IMG/VR virus record: IMGVR_UViG_3300036791_000572
Span: 1 to 38,720 of that record
Strand: one strand, 5' to 3'
Source: a virus
DNA length: 38,720 nucleotides
The notes below the pieces were generated by a model. That model did not search any database and was not told where the DNA came from. It worked only from the letters and a program-made list of their open reading frames with translations. Position 1 is the stretch's first letter. Every line of letters begins with the position of its first letter. A program made the translations under genes and the position numbers. Positions 20,642 to 28,912 of the stretch are shown here, piece by piece.

Positions 20642-20813
20642 GCGACGTCGACGACGCGCACCTAGACGCGGGCCCGACGGGCCCGCCAGGCGGGCGCTTG
20701 CCGCGGTTGCCGCAGCCGCCGGGCGCCCGCCGCTTGCATCGCAGCCCGATCGCGAGCTACTGATGGGAGCACACCGCCGGCGACACCCGCCGGCCCGACG
20801 ATAGGAGATCGAG
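20642..20813. other. Intergenic region with strong hairpins
   Basis: 172 bases without a gene. GCGGGCCC-GAC-GGGCCCGC (20668-20686) is a perfect 8-base hairpin, followed by a second possible stem (CGGGCGC/GCGCCCG, 20690-20736). A terminator role for the short gene upstream or for read-through is likely, though there is no T-run. The ribosome site of the next gene (AGGAG) is at the end. Confidence 0.4.
20668..20686 (+). terminator. Perfect GC hairpin, possible terminator
   Basis: An 8-base perfect stem with a 3-base loop shortly after the membrane-peptide stop. No poly-T, so termination efficiency is uncertain. Confidence 0.35.
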
Positions 20814-21200
20814 ATGTCCACCAGCTCTCACCCGGCCGACGACCTGCACCCGGAAGGCGCCGAGCGCCCGTCCGAGGCCGCGATGCGCGAGGCCGCCCAG
20901 CACGACGCACCCGTCGAGCCCGTCGAGGCGCCGACGTCGAAGCCGAAGGCCGCCGCGAAGAAGCCGGCCGGCCCGAAGAAGGGCAGCGCCCGCGCCGCCG
21001 TCGCGAAGGTGCTCGCCGACGGGCAGCCCCGCTCGTCGAAGGAGATCACCGCCGCCGCCGCGAAGCTCGCGACCGGCCTCACCGGCAAGACCCCGGAGGC
21101 GTCGCTCCGGGCGCTGCTCTCGACCGAGGCGAAGAAGGCCGACGGGCTCGTCGAGCCCGGCCCCGACAAGGGCACCTACCGCCTCCGCCCGACGGCGTAG
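20814..21200 (+). CDS. Basic linker protein with C-terminal winged-helix (HARE-HTH-like)
   Basis: The 128-residue protein starts at ATG behind AGGAG. Residues 1-42 are acidic, 43-60 are a Lys/Ala/Pro linker like those of histone-like proteins (SKPKAAAKKPAGPKKG), and 60-126 form a winged helix: AAVAKVLADGQPRSSKEITA, then SLRALLSTEAKKADGLVEPG and TYRLRP. This resembles the HARE-HTH fold linked to DNA-acting proteins. It may bind phage or host DNA. A terminator follows. Confidence 0.65.
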   Translation: MSTSSHPADDLHPEGAERPSEAAMREAAQHDAPVEPVEAPTSKPKAAAKKPAGPKKGSARAAVAKVLADGQPRSSKEITAAAAKLATGLTGKTPEASLRALLSTEAKKADGLVEPGPDKGTYRLRPTA

Positions 21201-21245
21201 ACTCCGCGCTGCCGCGGCGCCACCCGCGGCCTTAGAACCTGACGA

Positions 21246-21283
21246 CGACGGCGATCCGAGCACGGGTCGCCGTCGCTCGCTTT
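21246..21283 (+). terminator. Intrinsic terminator
   Basis: CGACGGCGA (21246-21254) pairs perfectly with TCGCCGTCG (21267-21275) across a 12-base loop, then CTCGCTTT. It lies 45 bases after the preceding stop and directly before a promoter, as expected at an operon boundary. Confidence 0.6.
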
Positions 21284-21311
21284 GACGGCACGCCGCCGCG
21301 ACCCCTAGACT
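21282..21311 (+). promoter_or_regulatory. Strong promoter for the packaging/structural genes
   Basis: TTGACG (21282-21287), an 18-base spacer and TAGACT (21306-21311) give one of the best sigma-70-type matches in the window. The transcript would have a leader of about 85 bases before ATG 21404 containing the palindrome CCCGGCCGGG. Confidence 0.65.
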
Positions 21312-21403
21312 CCGCGGCGAGCCTTCGCACCATCAGAGGGATAGCCCGGCCGGGAACCTTGTAGCGAGTCTCACCCGCTCACCCGTGCCACGAAGGGAAC
21401 CCG

Positions 21404-21697
21404 ATGGCTCTGACCGCCAAGCAGCGCCGCGCACTACCACCGTCAGCGTTCGCCTACCCGTCGACCCGCACCTACCCGGTGCCGACGAAGGCCCAGGCAG
21501 CCAAGGCCGGCATCGGCGAGACCCAGCGCCTCGGCCTCCACCGCAACGCCCTCTCGCGCGCCGCGCAGTCGTCGACGTCGGGCTCCTACCCGACCGTCGC
21601 CCGCAAGGTGCGCGCCCGCACAGGCGGCAAGGTCGCGACCGTGTCGAAGACGAAGGGCACCGTGTCGAGCCCCGGCCTGCGGAAGCGGAAGCGGTGA
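21404..21697 (+). CDS. Basic unknown protein, 97 residues
   Basis: ATG preceded by GAAGGGA. The product starts ALTAKQRRALPPSAFAYPST and ends in a basic tail (VARKVRARTGG, GLRKRKR). Small proteins with an N-terminal KQRR-LP-s-aFA pattern are frequent in actinophages (from memory). Basic charge suggests nucleic-acid contact. First gene after the strong promoter, ahead of the HNH-terminase module. Confidence 0.65.
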   Translation: MALTAKQRRALPPSAFAYPSTRTYPVPTKAQAAKAGIGETQRLGLHRNALSRAAQSSTSGSYPTVARKVRARTGGKVATVSKTKGTVSSPGLRKRKR

Positions 21698-21873
21698 GCG
21701 CGCGCATCCTCGTCGACGTCGTGATCCGCGACGACGCCGGCGCCGTCGTCGCCCGCTTCAACCGCGCGCTCCTCCGCGACCACGACGACGGCACCCGCAC
21801 CATCACGCCGATCCCCGACGACTACGACGGCGACGTCGACGTCGAGCCCGAGCGGGTGGCGGTCGCAGCGTGA
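21694..21873 (+). CDS. Small acidic unknown protein
   Basis: A 59-residue product from GTG in the previous stop: ARILVDVVIRDDAGAVVARF, then DDYDGDVDVEPERVAVAA. Beta-rich and acidic, no recognised family. Its stop overlaps the HNH start. Confidence 0.5.
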   Translation: MSARILVDVVIRDDAGAVVARFNRALLRDHDDGTRTITPIPDDYDGDVDVEPERVAVAA

Positions 21874-22307
21874 GGGCCGCGTCGACGTGCGGCACCTTCG
21901 GCTGCTACCTGCCCGCCACCGCCGACGGCCGCTGCGACGCACACCGCCGACGCGGCGGCAGGGCGTGGCGCCGACTACGTGCCGACGTGCTCGACCGCGA
22001 CGGGTGGCGCTGTCGTCGCTGCGGTGCGCCGGCGTCGACCGTGCATCACCTCGACGCGCTCGCGCAGGGCGGCGTCGAGCTGCCGCACCCGTCACGGCTG
22101 GAGGCCCGGTGCCCGGCGTGCAACACGCGCGCCGTCGACGGCGTCGCACGCGCAGGCAACGAGGCGAGCGATGCCTGCCTTGAGATCGCTCCGCGATCTC
22201 GAGCTGGGCTACACGGGGGAGGGGAGGCATCGCTCGCGGCGGATCGGCCGGACAGGCTACGCGCCAGCCGCGAAAAAAAATCCGCGAACGGGGCCCCGGC
22301 GCGGTGA
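21870..22307 (+). CDS. HNH endonuclease of the packaging region
   Basis: A 145-residue product from GTG at the previous stop. An N-terminal Cys pair (CGTFGCYLP, GRCDAH) and the core RADVLDRDGWRCRRCGAPAS, then STVHHLDALAQGG and EARCPACNTR make a standard HNH with a zinc knuckle. HNH proteins next to terminase genes are needed for cos cleavage in several HK97-like phages; this is known for relatives and inferred here. The last ~48 residues look non-conserved, and their DNA contains a perfect hairpin and an A8 run, so the region may have another use. Confidence 0.8.
   Translation: MRAASTCGTFGCYLPATADGRCDAHRRRGGRAWRRLRADVLDRDGWRCRRCGAPASTVHHLDALAQGGVELPHPSRLEARCPACNTRAVDGVARAGNEASDACLEIAPRSRAGLHGGGEASLAADRPDRLRASREKKSANGAPAR
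22180..22198. repeat. Perfect hairpin in HNH gene tail
   Basis: GAGATCGC-TCC-GCGATCTC, an 8-base perfect stem with a 3-base loop, 75 bases before the A8 run. It could be a packaging (cos/pac) protein site or an RNA signal. Exact bounds are within a base or two. Confidence 0.4.
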
Positions 22308-23566
22308 CCACGAACGCCGACGCGATCTCCACCGCGAGAACGGCGCCGATCCCGACGACGCTCGCGCAGCTCGCGGTGCCGCTCGACTCGGTGCACCCGT
22401 ACCCGGGCAACCCTCGCCGCGGCGACGTCGCGACGATCGCCGCGTCGCTCGCCGAGCATGGGCAGTACCGGCCGCTCGTCGTGAACGAGCGGACGCGGGA
22501 GGTGCTCGCCGGGAATCACACCTGGGCGGCGGCGCGGGAGCTTGGCTGGTCGGAGATCGCGGTGACGTTCGTCGACGTCGACGACGACGAGGCGAAGCGG
22601 ATCGTGCTCGTCGACAACCGCTCCTCGGATCTCGGCGACTACGACGACGGCGCGCTGGCGGCGCTGCTGGCGTCGCTCGACTTCGACTACGCCGGCACCG
22701 GCTACGACGACGACTCGGCGGCGAAGGTGCTGGCGCGGATCGTGACGCCGGGCTCCGACACCGACCCGGGCCCGCTGCCCGAGCAGGCGACGTCGCGGCC
22801 GGGTGACCTCTGGGCGCTCGGCGAGCACCGTCTGCTGTGCGGCGACGCGACCCGCGCCGGCGACCTGGAGCTGGTGCTCGACGCCGGCGAGCGGCCGGCG
22901 TGCCTGTGGACGGATCCGCCCTACGGCGTCGACTACGTCGGCAAGACCGGCGACGCGCTGACGATGGCGAACGACGGCGCGGCCGGGCTGCCGGAGCTGC
23001 TCGACGCGGCCTTCGCCGCGGCCGCGGCGGTGCTCGCTCCGGGCGCCGCCGTCTACGTCTGCACGCCGCCCGGGCCCGACCGGCTCGCCGTGTTCGTCGA
23101 GGCGTTCCGGGCGCAGTGGCGGCCGCGGCAGTCGCTCGTCTGGGCGAAGGATCACATGGTGCTCGGGCACCTCGACTACCACTTCCAGCACGAGCTGATC
23201 CTGTTCGGGTACGCGCCGGCGCCGGGTCGGCGCGGCCGCGGCTCGAAGGGCTGGTACGGCGACCAGGCGCAGACGTCGGTCTTCGCGGTCGACCGGCCGC
23301 TCGCGTCACGGGAGCACCCGACGATGAAGCCGCTCGCGCTGATCGAGCCGATGCTCGTCAACTCGACCCGCGGCGGCGACCTGGTGCTCGACCCGTTCGC
23401 CGGCGCCGGCTCGACGCTGATCGCGTGCGAGAACCTGGGCCGCCGGGCGCGGCTGGTCGAGCTAGACCCGCGCTACTGCGACGTGATCGTCGATCGGTTC
23501 GAGCGGCACACCGGGCTGCAGCCGCGGCTCGTCGAGCAGGAGGTGGCGGTCGGTGCCGGCGTGTAG
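22304..23566 (+). CDS. ParB-domain / DNA methyltransferase fusion
   Basis: A 420-residue protein from GTG overlapping the HNH stop. Residues about 20-100 are a ParB/Srx-like domain (VHPYPGNPRRGDVATIAASL, HGQYRPLVVNERT, VLAGNHTWAAARELGW). Residues 190-410 are an N4/N6-type methylase of the D12/beta class: ATRAGDLE, DPPYGVDY at 204-210 as the catalytic motif, HEHPTMKPLALIEP-like region as SREHPTMKPLALIEPM, and VLDPFAGAGST for cofactor binding. It methylates adenine (or cytosine N4) in DNA. This fusion occurs in many phages and mobile elements beside terminase genes. No restriction enzyme is near. Confidence 0.88.
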   Translation: MTTNADAISTARTAPIPTTLAQLAVPLDSVHPYPGNPRRGDVATIAASLAEHGQYRPLVVNERTREVLAGNHTWAAARELGWSEIAVTFVDVDDDEAKRIVLVDNRSSDLGDYDDGALAALLASLDFDYAGTGYDDDSAAKVLARIVTPGSDTDPGPLPEQATSRPGDLWALGEHRLLCGDATRAGDLELVLDAGERPACLWTDPPYGVDYVGKTGDALTMANDGAAGLPELLDAAFAAAAAVLAPGAAVYVCTPPGPDRLAVFVEAFRAQWRPRQSLVWAKDHMVLGHLDYHFQHELILFGYAPAPGRRGRGSKGWYGDQAQTSVFAVDRPLASREHPTMKPLALIEPMLVNSTRGGDLVLDPFAGAGSTLIACENLGRRARLVELDPRYCDVIVDRFERHTGLQPRLVEQEVAVGAGV

Positions 23567-24071
23567 CGCGCAGACGGTGCGCGGGAAGCCGTGCCGGAAC
23601 CGGGCGCTGGTCGGCGCGGAGCTGTGCACGTCGCACCTTCGCCGCGGCGGCCGCGGCGGTGCGCCGACGGCGCTGACGCCCGAGGTCGCCGACCAGATCA
23701 CGACGTCGCTGCGGGCCGGGAACTACGTGCAGGTCGCGTGCCGCGCCGCCGGCGTGTCGCGGCAGGCATACGGCGACTGGATGCGCCGCGGCGTGAAGGA
23801 GCCCGGCGTCTACCGCGACTTCCGCGACCGGGTCGAGAAGGCGCTCGCCGAGAGCGAGGTGCTGCACGTCGCGCGGATCTCGCAGGCGTCGAAGGAGAGC
23901 TGGCAGGCGTCGGCGTGGCTCTTGGAGCGGCAGTTCCCCGAGCGCTGGGGCCGCGTGTCGACGCGGCTGCGGCTGGAGGCCGACCCGGAGCCGGCGGCGG
24001 TGCCGCCGGCGGAAGCCGACCCGTTCGAGGAGGTGGATGAGCTTGCCGCGCGCCGCCGCACCTCCGCCTGA
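23553..24071 (+). CDS. terS: Terminase small subunit
   Basis: A 172-residue protein whose GTG lies 14 bases inside the methylase end. It begins with a possible zinc motif, CSAQTVRGKPCRNRAL then ELCTSH, followed by a helix-turn-helix (YVQVACRAAGVSRQAYGDWM) and helices for oligomer formation (RVEKALAESEVLHVARISQA). This is the terminase small-subunit plan, and the product recognises the packaging site. It overlaps the large subunit start by 35 bases. Confidence 0.85.
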   Translation: MPACSAQTVRGKPCRNRALVGAELCTSHLRRGGRGGAPTALTPEVADQITTSLRAGNYVQVACRAAGVSRQAYGDWMRRGVKEPGVYRDFRDRVEKALAESEVLHVARISQASKESWQASAWLLERQFPERWGRVSTRLRLEADPEPAAVPPAEADPFEEVDELAARRRTSA

Positions 24072-25494
24072 GCTGGCGAAGTTCGTCCGCTTCTGCCAGG
24101 CGCTGCAGCTCGACGTCGGCGGCACGATGACGCTGGAGCCGTTCCAGCGGCGGATGCTCGGCGACTACTTCGGCGGCGCCGTCGAGACCCTGATCCTGAT
24201 CCCGAAGAAGAACGGGAAGACGACGCTGCTCGCCGCGCTCGCGCTCTACCACCTGATCACGACGCCCGACTGCGAATGCGTGATCGGCGCGGCGTCGCGC
24301 GACCAGGCCGAGATCCTGTTCAAGCAGGCGGTCGGGTTCGTCGGCCGCGACGAGCGGCTGCAGGAGCGGATCGTGACGCGCGAGGGCTACCGGCATCTGC
24401 GGGCCCGGCATCACGGTGGCCGCGTGCGGGTGCTCGCCGCCGACGCCGACACCGCCGACGGCGTGATCCCGACCCTGGCGCTGGTCGACGAGCTGCACCG
24501 GCACAAGAGCGCCGACCTGTACGGCGTCTTCCGCGACGGGCTCGGCCCGCGCGACGGCCGCATGATCACGATCTCGACCGCCGGCGACAACGAGGGCTCC
24601 CCGCTCGGGCTGATGCGCGCGAACGCCCGCAAGCTGCCCGTGCTCGACCGGCCCGGCGATCGCTACCTGTACGCGCGGTCGGCCGACGGCGGCTTCGCGA
24701 TGCACGAATGGGCGCTGGAGGAGGGCGACGACGTCGACGACCTCCGCCTGGTCAAGAAGGTGAACCCGGCGAGCTGGCAGACGCTCGCGAAGCTCCGCCG
24801 GCGGCACGACTCGCCGTCGACGCCGCCCTGGCACTGGGCCCGGTTCGCGTGCGGGATCTGGATCGCGGCCGAGGCATGGTGGATCAGCGGCGAGCAGTGG
24901 CAGTCGGCCCGCGCCGACGACCCGACGGCGCACCTGGAGCCCGACGACCGGGTCGCGCTCGGCTTCGACGGCTCCCGCTACGGCGACGCGACCGCGCTCG
25001 TAGCGTGCCGGCTCGACGACGCGCTGCTGGTGCCGCTGGAGGTCTGGGAGAAGCCGGACGGCGCGAAGGCATGGGAGGTGCCGGCCGGGTCGGTCGACGC
25101 CGCCGTCGCCCGCGCGTTCGAGAGCTACCGCGTCGAGCGCTTCTACTGCGACCCGCCGCTGTGGCAGACGGAGATCGACGAGTGGGCCCGCGTCTACGGG
25201 TCGGCCGTGATGCGGTTCCCGACCGCCCGGACACGGATGACGCAGGCCGTCGAGCGGTTCCGCACCGACCTCGTCGCCGGCACGATCGCGCACGACGGCG
25301 ACCTGCGGCTCGCGCGGCACGTCTTGAACGCGCAGATGCGCGAGACCAAGGCCGGCTACTGGCTGGAGAAGCCGCACGCCGGCACCGCCGGCAACGTCGA
25401 CGCCGCCGTCGCGGCGGTGCTCGCCTACGAGGCCCGCTGCGACGTGCTCGCCGAGGGCCTCCAGCGCAGGTCACGGGTGCCGGTGAGCTTCTGA
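24037..25494 (+). CDS. terL: Terminase large subunit
   Basis: A 485-residue packaging ATPase-nuclease. ATG 24037 has GAGGAGG upstream, inside the small-subunit gene. Walker A is IPKKNGKTT at about 55-63, Walker B LALVDE at 147-152 and the coupling ISTAGDNEGS motif near 184. The nuclease domain shows FDGSRYGDATALVAC starting near residue 310 (Asp311), then acidic residues in FYCDPPLWQTEIDEW. It pumps DNA into the prohead and cuts it. Complete. Family resembles the Gram-positive phage terminases with a P-K-K-N-G-K-T loop. Confidence 0.95.
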   Translation: MSLPRAAAPPPELAKFVRFCQALQLDVGGTMTLEPFQRRMLGDYFGGAVETLILIPKKNGKTTLLAALALYHLITTPDCECVIGAASRDQAEILFKQAVGFVGRDERLQERIVTREGYRHLRARHHGGRVRVLAADADTADGVIPTLALVDELHRHKSADLYGVFRDGLGPRDGRMITISTAGDNEGSPLGLMRANARKLPVLDRPGDRYLYARSADGGFAMHEWALEEGDDVDDLRLVKKVNPASWQTLAKLRRRHDSPSTPPWHWARFACGIWIAAEAWWISGEQWQSARADDPTAHLEPDDRVALGFDGSRYGDATALVACRLDDALLVPLEVWEKPDGAKAWEVPAGSVDAAVARAFESYRVERFYCDPPLWQTEIDEWARVYGSAVMRFPTARTRMTQAVERFRTDLVAGTIAHDGDLRLARHVLNAQMRETKAGYWLEKPHAGTAGNVDAAVAAVLAYEARCDVLAEGLQRRSRVPVSF

Positions 25495-26972
25495 TGGCGA
25501 CCGTCGAGACCACGACGACGAAGCCGACCGCGGAGCACTACCGCGACACGCTGCTCGCCGCGCTCACCGCCCGCCAGAGCTACCTGAAGCGCTGCGACGA
25601 CTACTACCGCGGCGCGCACAAGCTGCTGTTCGCGACCGCGAAATTCCGCGAGGTCTTCGGGCTCCTCTTCAGCGCGTTCAGCGATAACTGGTGCGACCTC
25701 GTCGTCGACGCATCGGCGGAGCGGCTGCGCGTCGAGGGGTTCCGCTTCGGCGACGACGAGAAGGGCGACCAGGACGCCTGGGATCTGTGGCAGCGCAACG
25801 GGCTCGACGCCGAGTCGGAGCTGGCGCACACCGAGGCGATCAAGCTCGGCGCCGCCTACGCGCTGGTCGGGCCCGACGACGGCGGCGAGCCGACGATCCA
25901 GCTCGAACCGCCGACGCAGGCGATCGTCGCGGTCGACCCGGCGAACGGCCGCCGGCGGATCGCCGGGATCCGCGACTGGATGGACGAGTGGGGCGTCGAG
26001 CATGCCGTGCTCTACCTGCCCGACGCGGTGATCTGGTGGCTGAAGGAGAGCGACTCGAAGGGCTGGGTCGAGGACGTCGGGTCGGGCACGAACCCGCTCG
26101 GCGTCGTGCCGCTGGTGCCGCTCCCGAACTCGCCGACGCTGCGCGAGCGGCAGGGCCGCTCCGACGTCGAGCGTGTGATCCCCTTGCAGGACGCGGTCAA
26201 CAAGCTCTGCGCCGACATGATCGTCGCGTCCGAGTACGCCGCCTTCCCGCAGCGCTGGGTGACCGGCGTCGAGATCCCCGTCTACCCGGAGGGCACGCCG
26301 AACGCCGGGCAGCCGCTGCCGTCGATCGCCGGGTTCCTCGCCGGCGCCGACCGCGTGATGGCGGTCGAGGATCAGAACGCCCGCTTCGGCAACTTCCAGG
26401 TGAGCGACCTCGGGATCTACGTGCGCGCGATCGAGATGCTGATCCAGCACGTCGCGGCGCAGACGCGGACGCCGCCGCACTACCTGCTCGGCGCGATGGG
26501 CTCGTTCCCGTCGGGTGAGAGCTTGAAGGCGACCGAGACCGGCCTCGTCGCGAAGGTGCGGCGCAAGCAGCTCGCGTTCGGCGAGGGCTGGGAGGAGGCG
26601 ATGCGGCTCGCGTTCGCGATCGCCGGCGACACCGCCCGCGCCGAGGCGACCGACTGCGAGACCATCTGGATGAATCCCGAGTCGCGGTCGACGGCCGAGA
26701 TCACCGATGCGGCGGTGAAGCTCGCCTCGATCGGCGTGCCGCGGCCGGCGCTCTGGGAGTACGTCGGCTTCTCGCCGCAGCAGATCGACCGCTTCGAGGC
26801 GATGGGCGCCGAGACCGAGGGCTACGCCGTCGTCGCCCGCGAGACCATTGCCGCGTCACCCGGCGAAGCAGCCGCGGTCGTGCCCGGAGCACCGGGCCCG
26901 CCGCAACAGGCGCCGCCGGCGGCCGCACCGCCTGTAGCACCGACACCGACGAGGGGAGGCCAGAGTGGCTGA
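25494..26972 (+). CDS. Portal protein (SPP1 gp6-like)
   Basis: The 492-residue product, ATG overlapping the terminase stop, has the portal layout: helical N-terminus (SYLKRCDDYYRGAHKLLF), DNWCDLVVDASAERLRVEGF, then an acidic/beta wing (AYALVGPDDGGEPTIQLEPP), the long clip and stem region (GRSDVERVIPLQDAVNKLCA), and a C-terminal HVAAQTRTPPHYLLGAMGSF and SLKATETGLVAKVRRKQLAF. The end is Pro/Ala-rich. It forms the dodecameric gate at one capsid corner. The scaffold gene overlaps its end by 8 bases. Confidence 0.9.
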   Translation: MATVETTTTKPTAEHYRDTLLAALTARQSYLKRCDDYYRGAHKLLFATAKFREVFGLLFSAFSDNWCDLVVDASAERLRVEGFRFGDDEKGDQDAWDLWQRNGLDAESELAHTEAIKLGAAYALVGPDDGGEPTIQLEPPTQAIVAVDPANGRRRIAGIRDWMDEWGVEHAVLYLPDAVIWWLKESDSKGWVEDVGSGTNPLGVVPLVPLPNSPTLRERQGRSDVERVIPLQDAVNKLCADMIVASEYAAFPQRWVTGVEIPVYPEGTPNAGQPLPSIAGFLAGADRVMAVEDQNARFGNFQVSDLGIYVRAIEMLIQHVAAQTRTPPHYLLGAMGSFPSGESLKATETGLVAKVRRKQLAFGEGWEEAMRLAFAIAGDTARAEATDCETIWMNPESRSTAEITDAAVKLASIGVPRPALWEYVGFSPQQIDRFEAMGAETEGYAVVARETIAASPGEAAAVVPGAPGPPQQAPPAAAPPVAPTPTRGGQSG

Positions 26973-27543
26973 CCAGGATCCGGCCCCGGGCGGCGCGACG
27001 CCGTCTACGGGCCCGACCCCGGAGGGCGCGACGCCCGACGGGCACACCGGCGAGGGCGCGACGCCCGACCTGGGAGCAGAAGACACCCGTGCACTAAGCG
27101 ACGCGGGCAAGGCGGCGCTCGAAAAGGAGCGGGCTGCGAGGCGCGAGGCCGAGCAGCGCGCGACCGACGCGGCGCGGCGCCTAGCCGAGCTTGAAGACGC
27201 CGGCAAGACGGAGGTCGAGCGGGCGATCGCTCGCCTCGACCGGCAGTCGGCCGAGCTTGACACCGCCCGCTCGCGCGTCACCGAGCTTGAGACCCGGCTC
27301 GCCGAACGCGAGCTGCTCGAACTCAAGCGCGAGATCGCCCAGGAGGCCGGGATTCCGTTCGAGGCGGCACACCGACTCCAGGGCACCGACGCACGCTCGA
27401 TCCGTGCCGACGCGCACCGCTACCTCGACGAGCGGAAGGGCGGCCAGGGCGACCTGGGCGTCGGGCGCGGCGGCGCGGCGACGGGCAAGGGCACGGGTGC
27501 CGACATGAACCAGCTCATTCGCGAGGCGTCCGGGCGTAACTAG
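26965..27543 (+). CDS. Capsid scaffold protein
   Basis: A 192-residue protein with GTG after GAGGGGAGG. The N-terminal 40 residues are Thr/Gly/Pro/Glu-rich repeats (GATP and EGATPD), the centre is a long charged coiled coil (KAALEKERAARREAEQRATD, then ARLDRQSAELDTARSRVTEL), and the C-terminus is Gly/Arg-rich ending NQLIREASGRN. This is the pattern of phage scaffolding proteins, and its place between portal and capsid is exactly where scaffolds lie. It shapes the prohead and leaves before packaging. Confidence 0.85.
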   Translation: MADQDPAPGGATPSTGPTPEGATPDGHTGEGATPDLGAEDTRALSDAGKAALEKERAARREAEQRATDAARRLAELEDAGKTEVERAIARLDRQSAELDTARSRVTELETRLAERELLELKREIAQEAGIPFEAAHRLQGTDARSIRADAHRYLDERKGGQGDLGVGRGGAATGKGTGADMNQLIREASGRN

Positions 27544-27576
27544 CCGCGGGGGCCTCGCCTGCCCGAAAGGAACGCG

Positions 27577-28521
27577 ATGCCCTACAACAACACGATCAGC
27601 CGCTCCGAAGGTGCGGCACTGATCCCGGAGGAGGTCACGAAGGAGATCGTGACGCACCTCCCTTCCGAGTCGGCCGCTCTGTCGCTGTTTCGGAGCGTGC
27701 CGATGTCCCGCGCGCAGCTACGCATCCCCGCCGAGTCGGCGCTCGCGGTCGCCTACTGGGTCGCCGGTGACACCGGCCTCAAGCAGACGAGCGAGATGAA
27801 CTGGGCAAACCTCTACCTCAACGCGGAGGAGCTGGCCGTCATCGTCACGATCGCCGAGGCGGTGCTCGACGACGTCGACTACGACATCTGGGCGGCGATC
27901 CGCCCGACGCTGACCGAGTCGATCGGGCGGGCGCTCGACGCCGCGATCTTCCTCGGCACGAACAAGCCGGCGTCGTGGCCGGCGGACATCTCCACGTCGG
28001 CGATCGCCGCGGGCAACATGGCGACCGAGGGCCTGACGCCCGACAAGGGCGGGATCATGGGCGACCTGTCGGCCGTCTACTCGACCGTCGAGGCCGACGG
28101 CTTCGACGTCAACGGTGTGATCGCGAACCGGACGATCAAGGGCAAGCTCCGCAACGCCCGCGCCACGACCGGCGAGTCGCTCGCGTCGGCGCCGCCCGAG
28201 GACGGCTCCGAAGCCTACGGCGCCCCGGTCACCTACCCGATGCGCGGCATGTGGCCGGCACCGGCGACCGGCGCGATCGAGGCGATCGCCGGCGACTTCT
28301 CGCAGGGCCTGATCGGTGTCCGCCAGGACATCACCTTCAAGGTGCTCGACCAGGCCGTCATCCAGGACGGCACCGGCGCGATCCAGTTCAACCTCGCGCA
28401 GCAGGACATGATCGCGCTGCGCGTGACGGCGCGCTTCGCGTTCCAGGTGCCGAACCCGCTCACCTACGACCAGCCGACGGCCGGGTCGCGCTACCCGTTC
28501 GGCGTTCTGCAGCACGCCTGA
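27577..28521 (+). CDS. Major capsid protein, HK97 fold
   Basis: A 314-residue protein, ATG after GAAAGGAA. It has features of HK97-type capsid proteins: IPEEVTKEIVTHLPSESAAL, then FRSVPMSRAQLRIPAESALA, WVAGDTGLKQTSEM and the backbone helix VTIAEAVLDDVDYDIWAAIR, later EAIAGDFSQGLIGVRQDITF and MIALRVTARFAFQV. No separate protease gene is present, so the capsid is probably assembled with the scaffold alone. It has the longest unlinked ribosome region of the structural genes (33-base gap). Confidence 0.92.
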   Translation: MPYNNTISRSEGAALIPEEVTKEIVTHLPSESAALSLFRSVPMSRAQLRIPAESALAVAYWVAGDTGLKQTSEMNWANLYLNAEELAVIVTIAEAVLDDVDYDIWAAIRPTLTESIGRALDAAIFLGTNKPASWPADISTSAIAAGNMATEGLTPDKGGIMGDLSAVYSTVEADGFDVNGVIANRTIKGKLRNARATTGESLASAPPEDGSEAYGAPVTYPMRGMWPAPATGAIEAIAGDFSQGLIGVRQDITFKVLDQAVIQDGTGAIQFNLAQQDMIALRVTARFAFQVPNPLTYDQPTAGSRYPFGVLQHA

Positions 28522-28721
28522 TGGCCGAGCCGACGACAACTCATGAGCTTGGCGACCCGGGATGCACCGACCCGGGAATCCTCGCCGAGGATCACGTCTA
28601 CGTCTTGGCGCTTGAGGCCGGCTGGTACGGCGACCCGAGCCAGCCGAAGGATGACGCGCACGACAACTTCCAGTCCACCGTCGCCGGCGTCATCGCGGCG
28701 GCGGCGAAGGAGGGAACATGA
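28521..28721 (+). CDS. Small unknown virion-region protein
   Basis: A 66-residue product with ATG overlapping the capsid stop. Sequence PGCTDPGILAEDHVYVLALE, then AHDNFQSTVAGVIAAAAKEG. No domain recognised. Cotranscribed with the capsid gene; could be a capsid or connector accessory. Confidence 0.6.
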   Translation: MAEPTTTHELGDPGCTDPGILAEDHVYVLALEAGWYGDPSQPKDDAHDNFQSTVAGVIAAAAKEGT

Positions 28722-28912
28722 GCAGCAGCGAGTCGACGTCGGCGCCGCGGAAGCGCTCGACGTCCGCGACCGAGGCGAAGGCGGCCGAGCCCGCCGCCGC
28801 GGCCGCGGTCGAGAGCTACGAGGACGCGCTCGACAAGGGCTACCTCGGCGGGCCGGCCGACGAGACCGACTACACCGTCGCCGCGAGCGCGGCGCCGGAG
28901 GCCGGTGAGTAG
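28718..28912 (+). CDS. Small Ala/Glu-rich virion-region protein
   Basis: A 64-residue product, ATG overlapping the previous stop. It has a Ser/Thr/Lys N-terminus and an Ala-rich linker, then YEDALDKGYLGGPADETDYT. A similar short Ala-rich protein with GY-GG motif precedes connector genes in many actinophages (from memory). Role unknown. Confidence 0.6.
   Translation: MSSSESTSAPRKRSTSATEAKAAEPAAAAAVESYEDALDKGYLGGPADETDYTVAASAAPEAGE

Noticed and set aside
21198-21204. Second TAGACT promoter at the end of the winged-helix gene
   Set aside because: It contains the stop codon of that gene and no acceptable -35 lies upstream.
23698-25377. 559-residue minus-strand frame opposite the terminase
   Set aside because: Shadow of the terminase genes; no motif, no ribosome site and wrong codon pattern.
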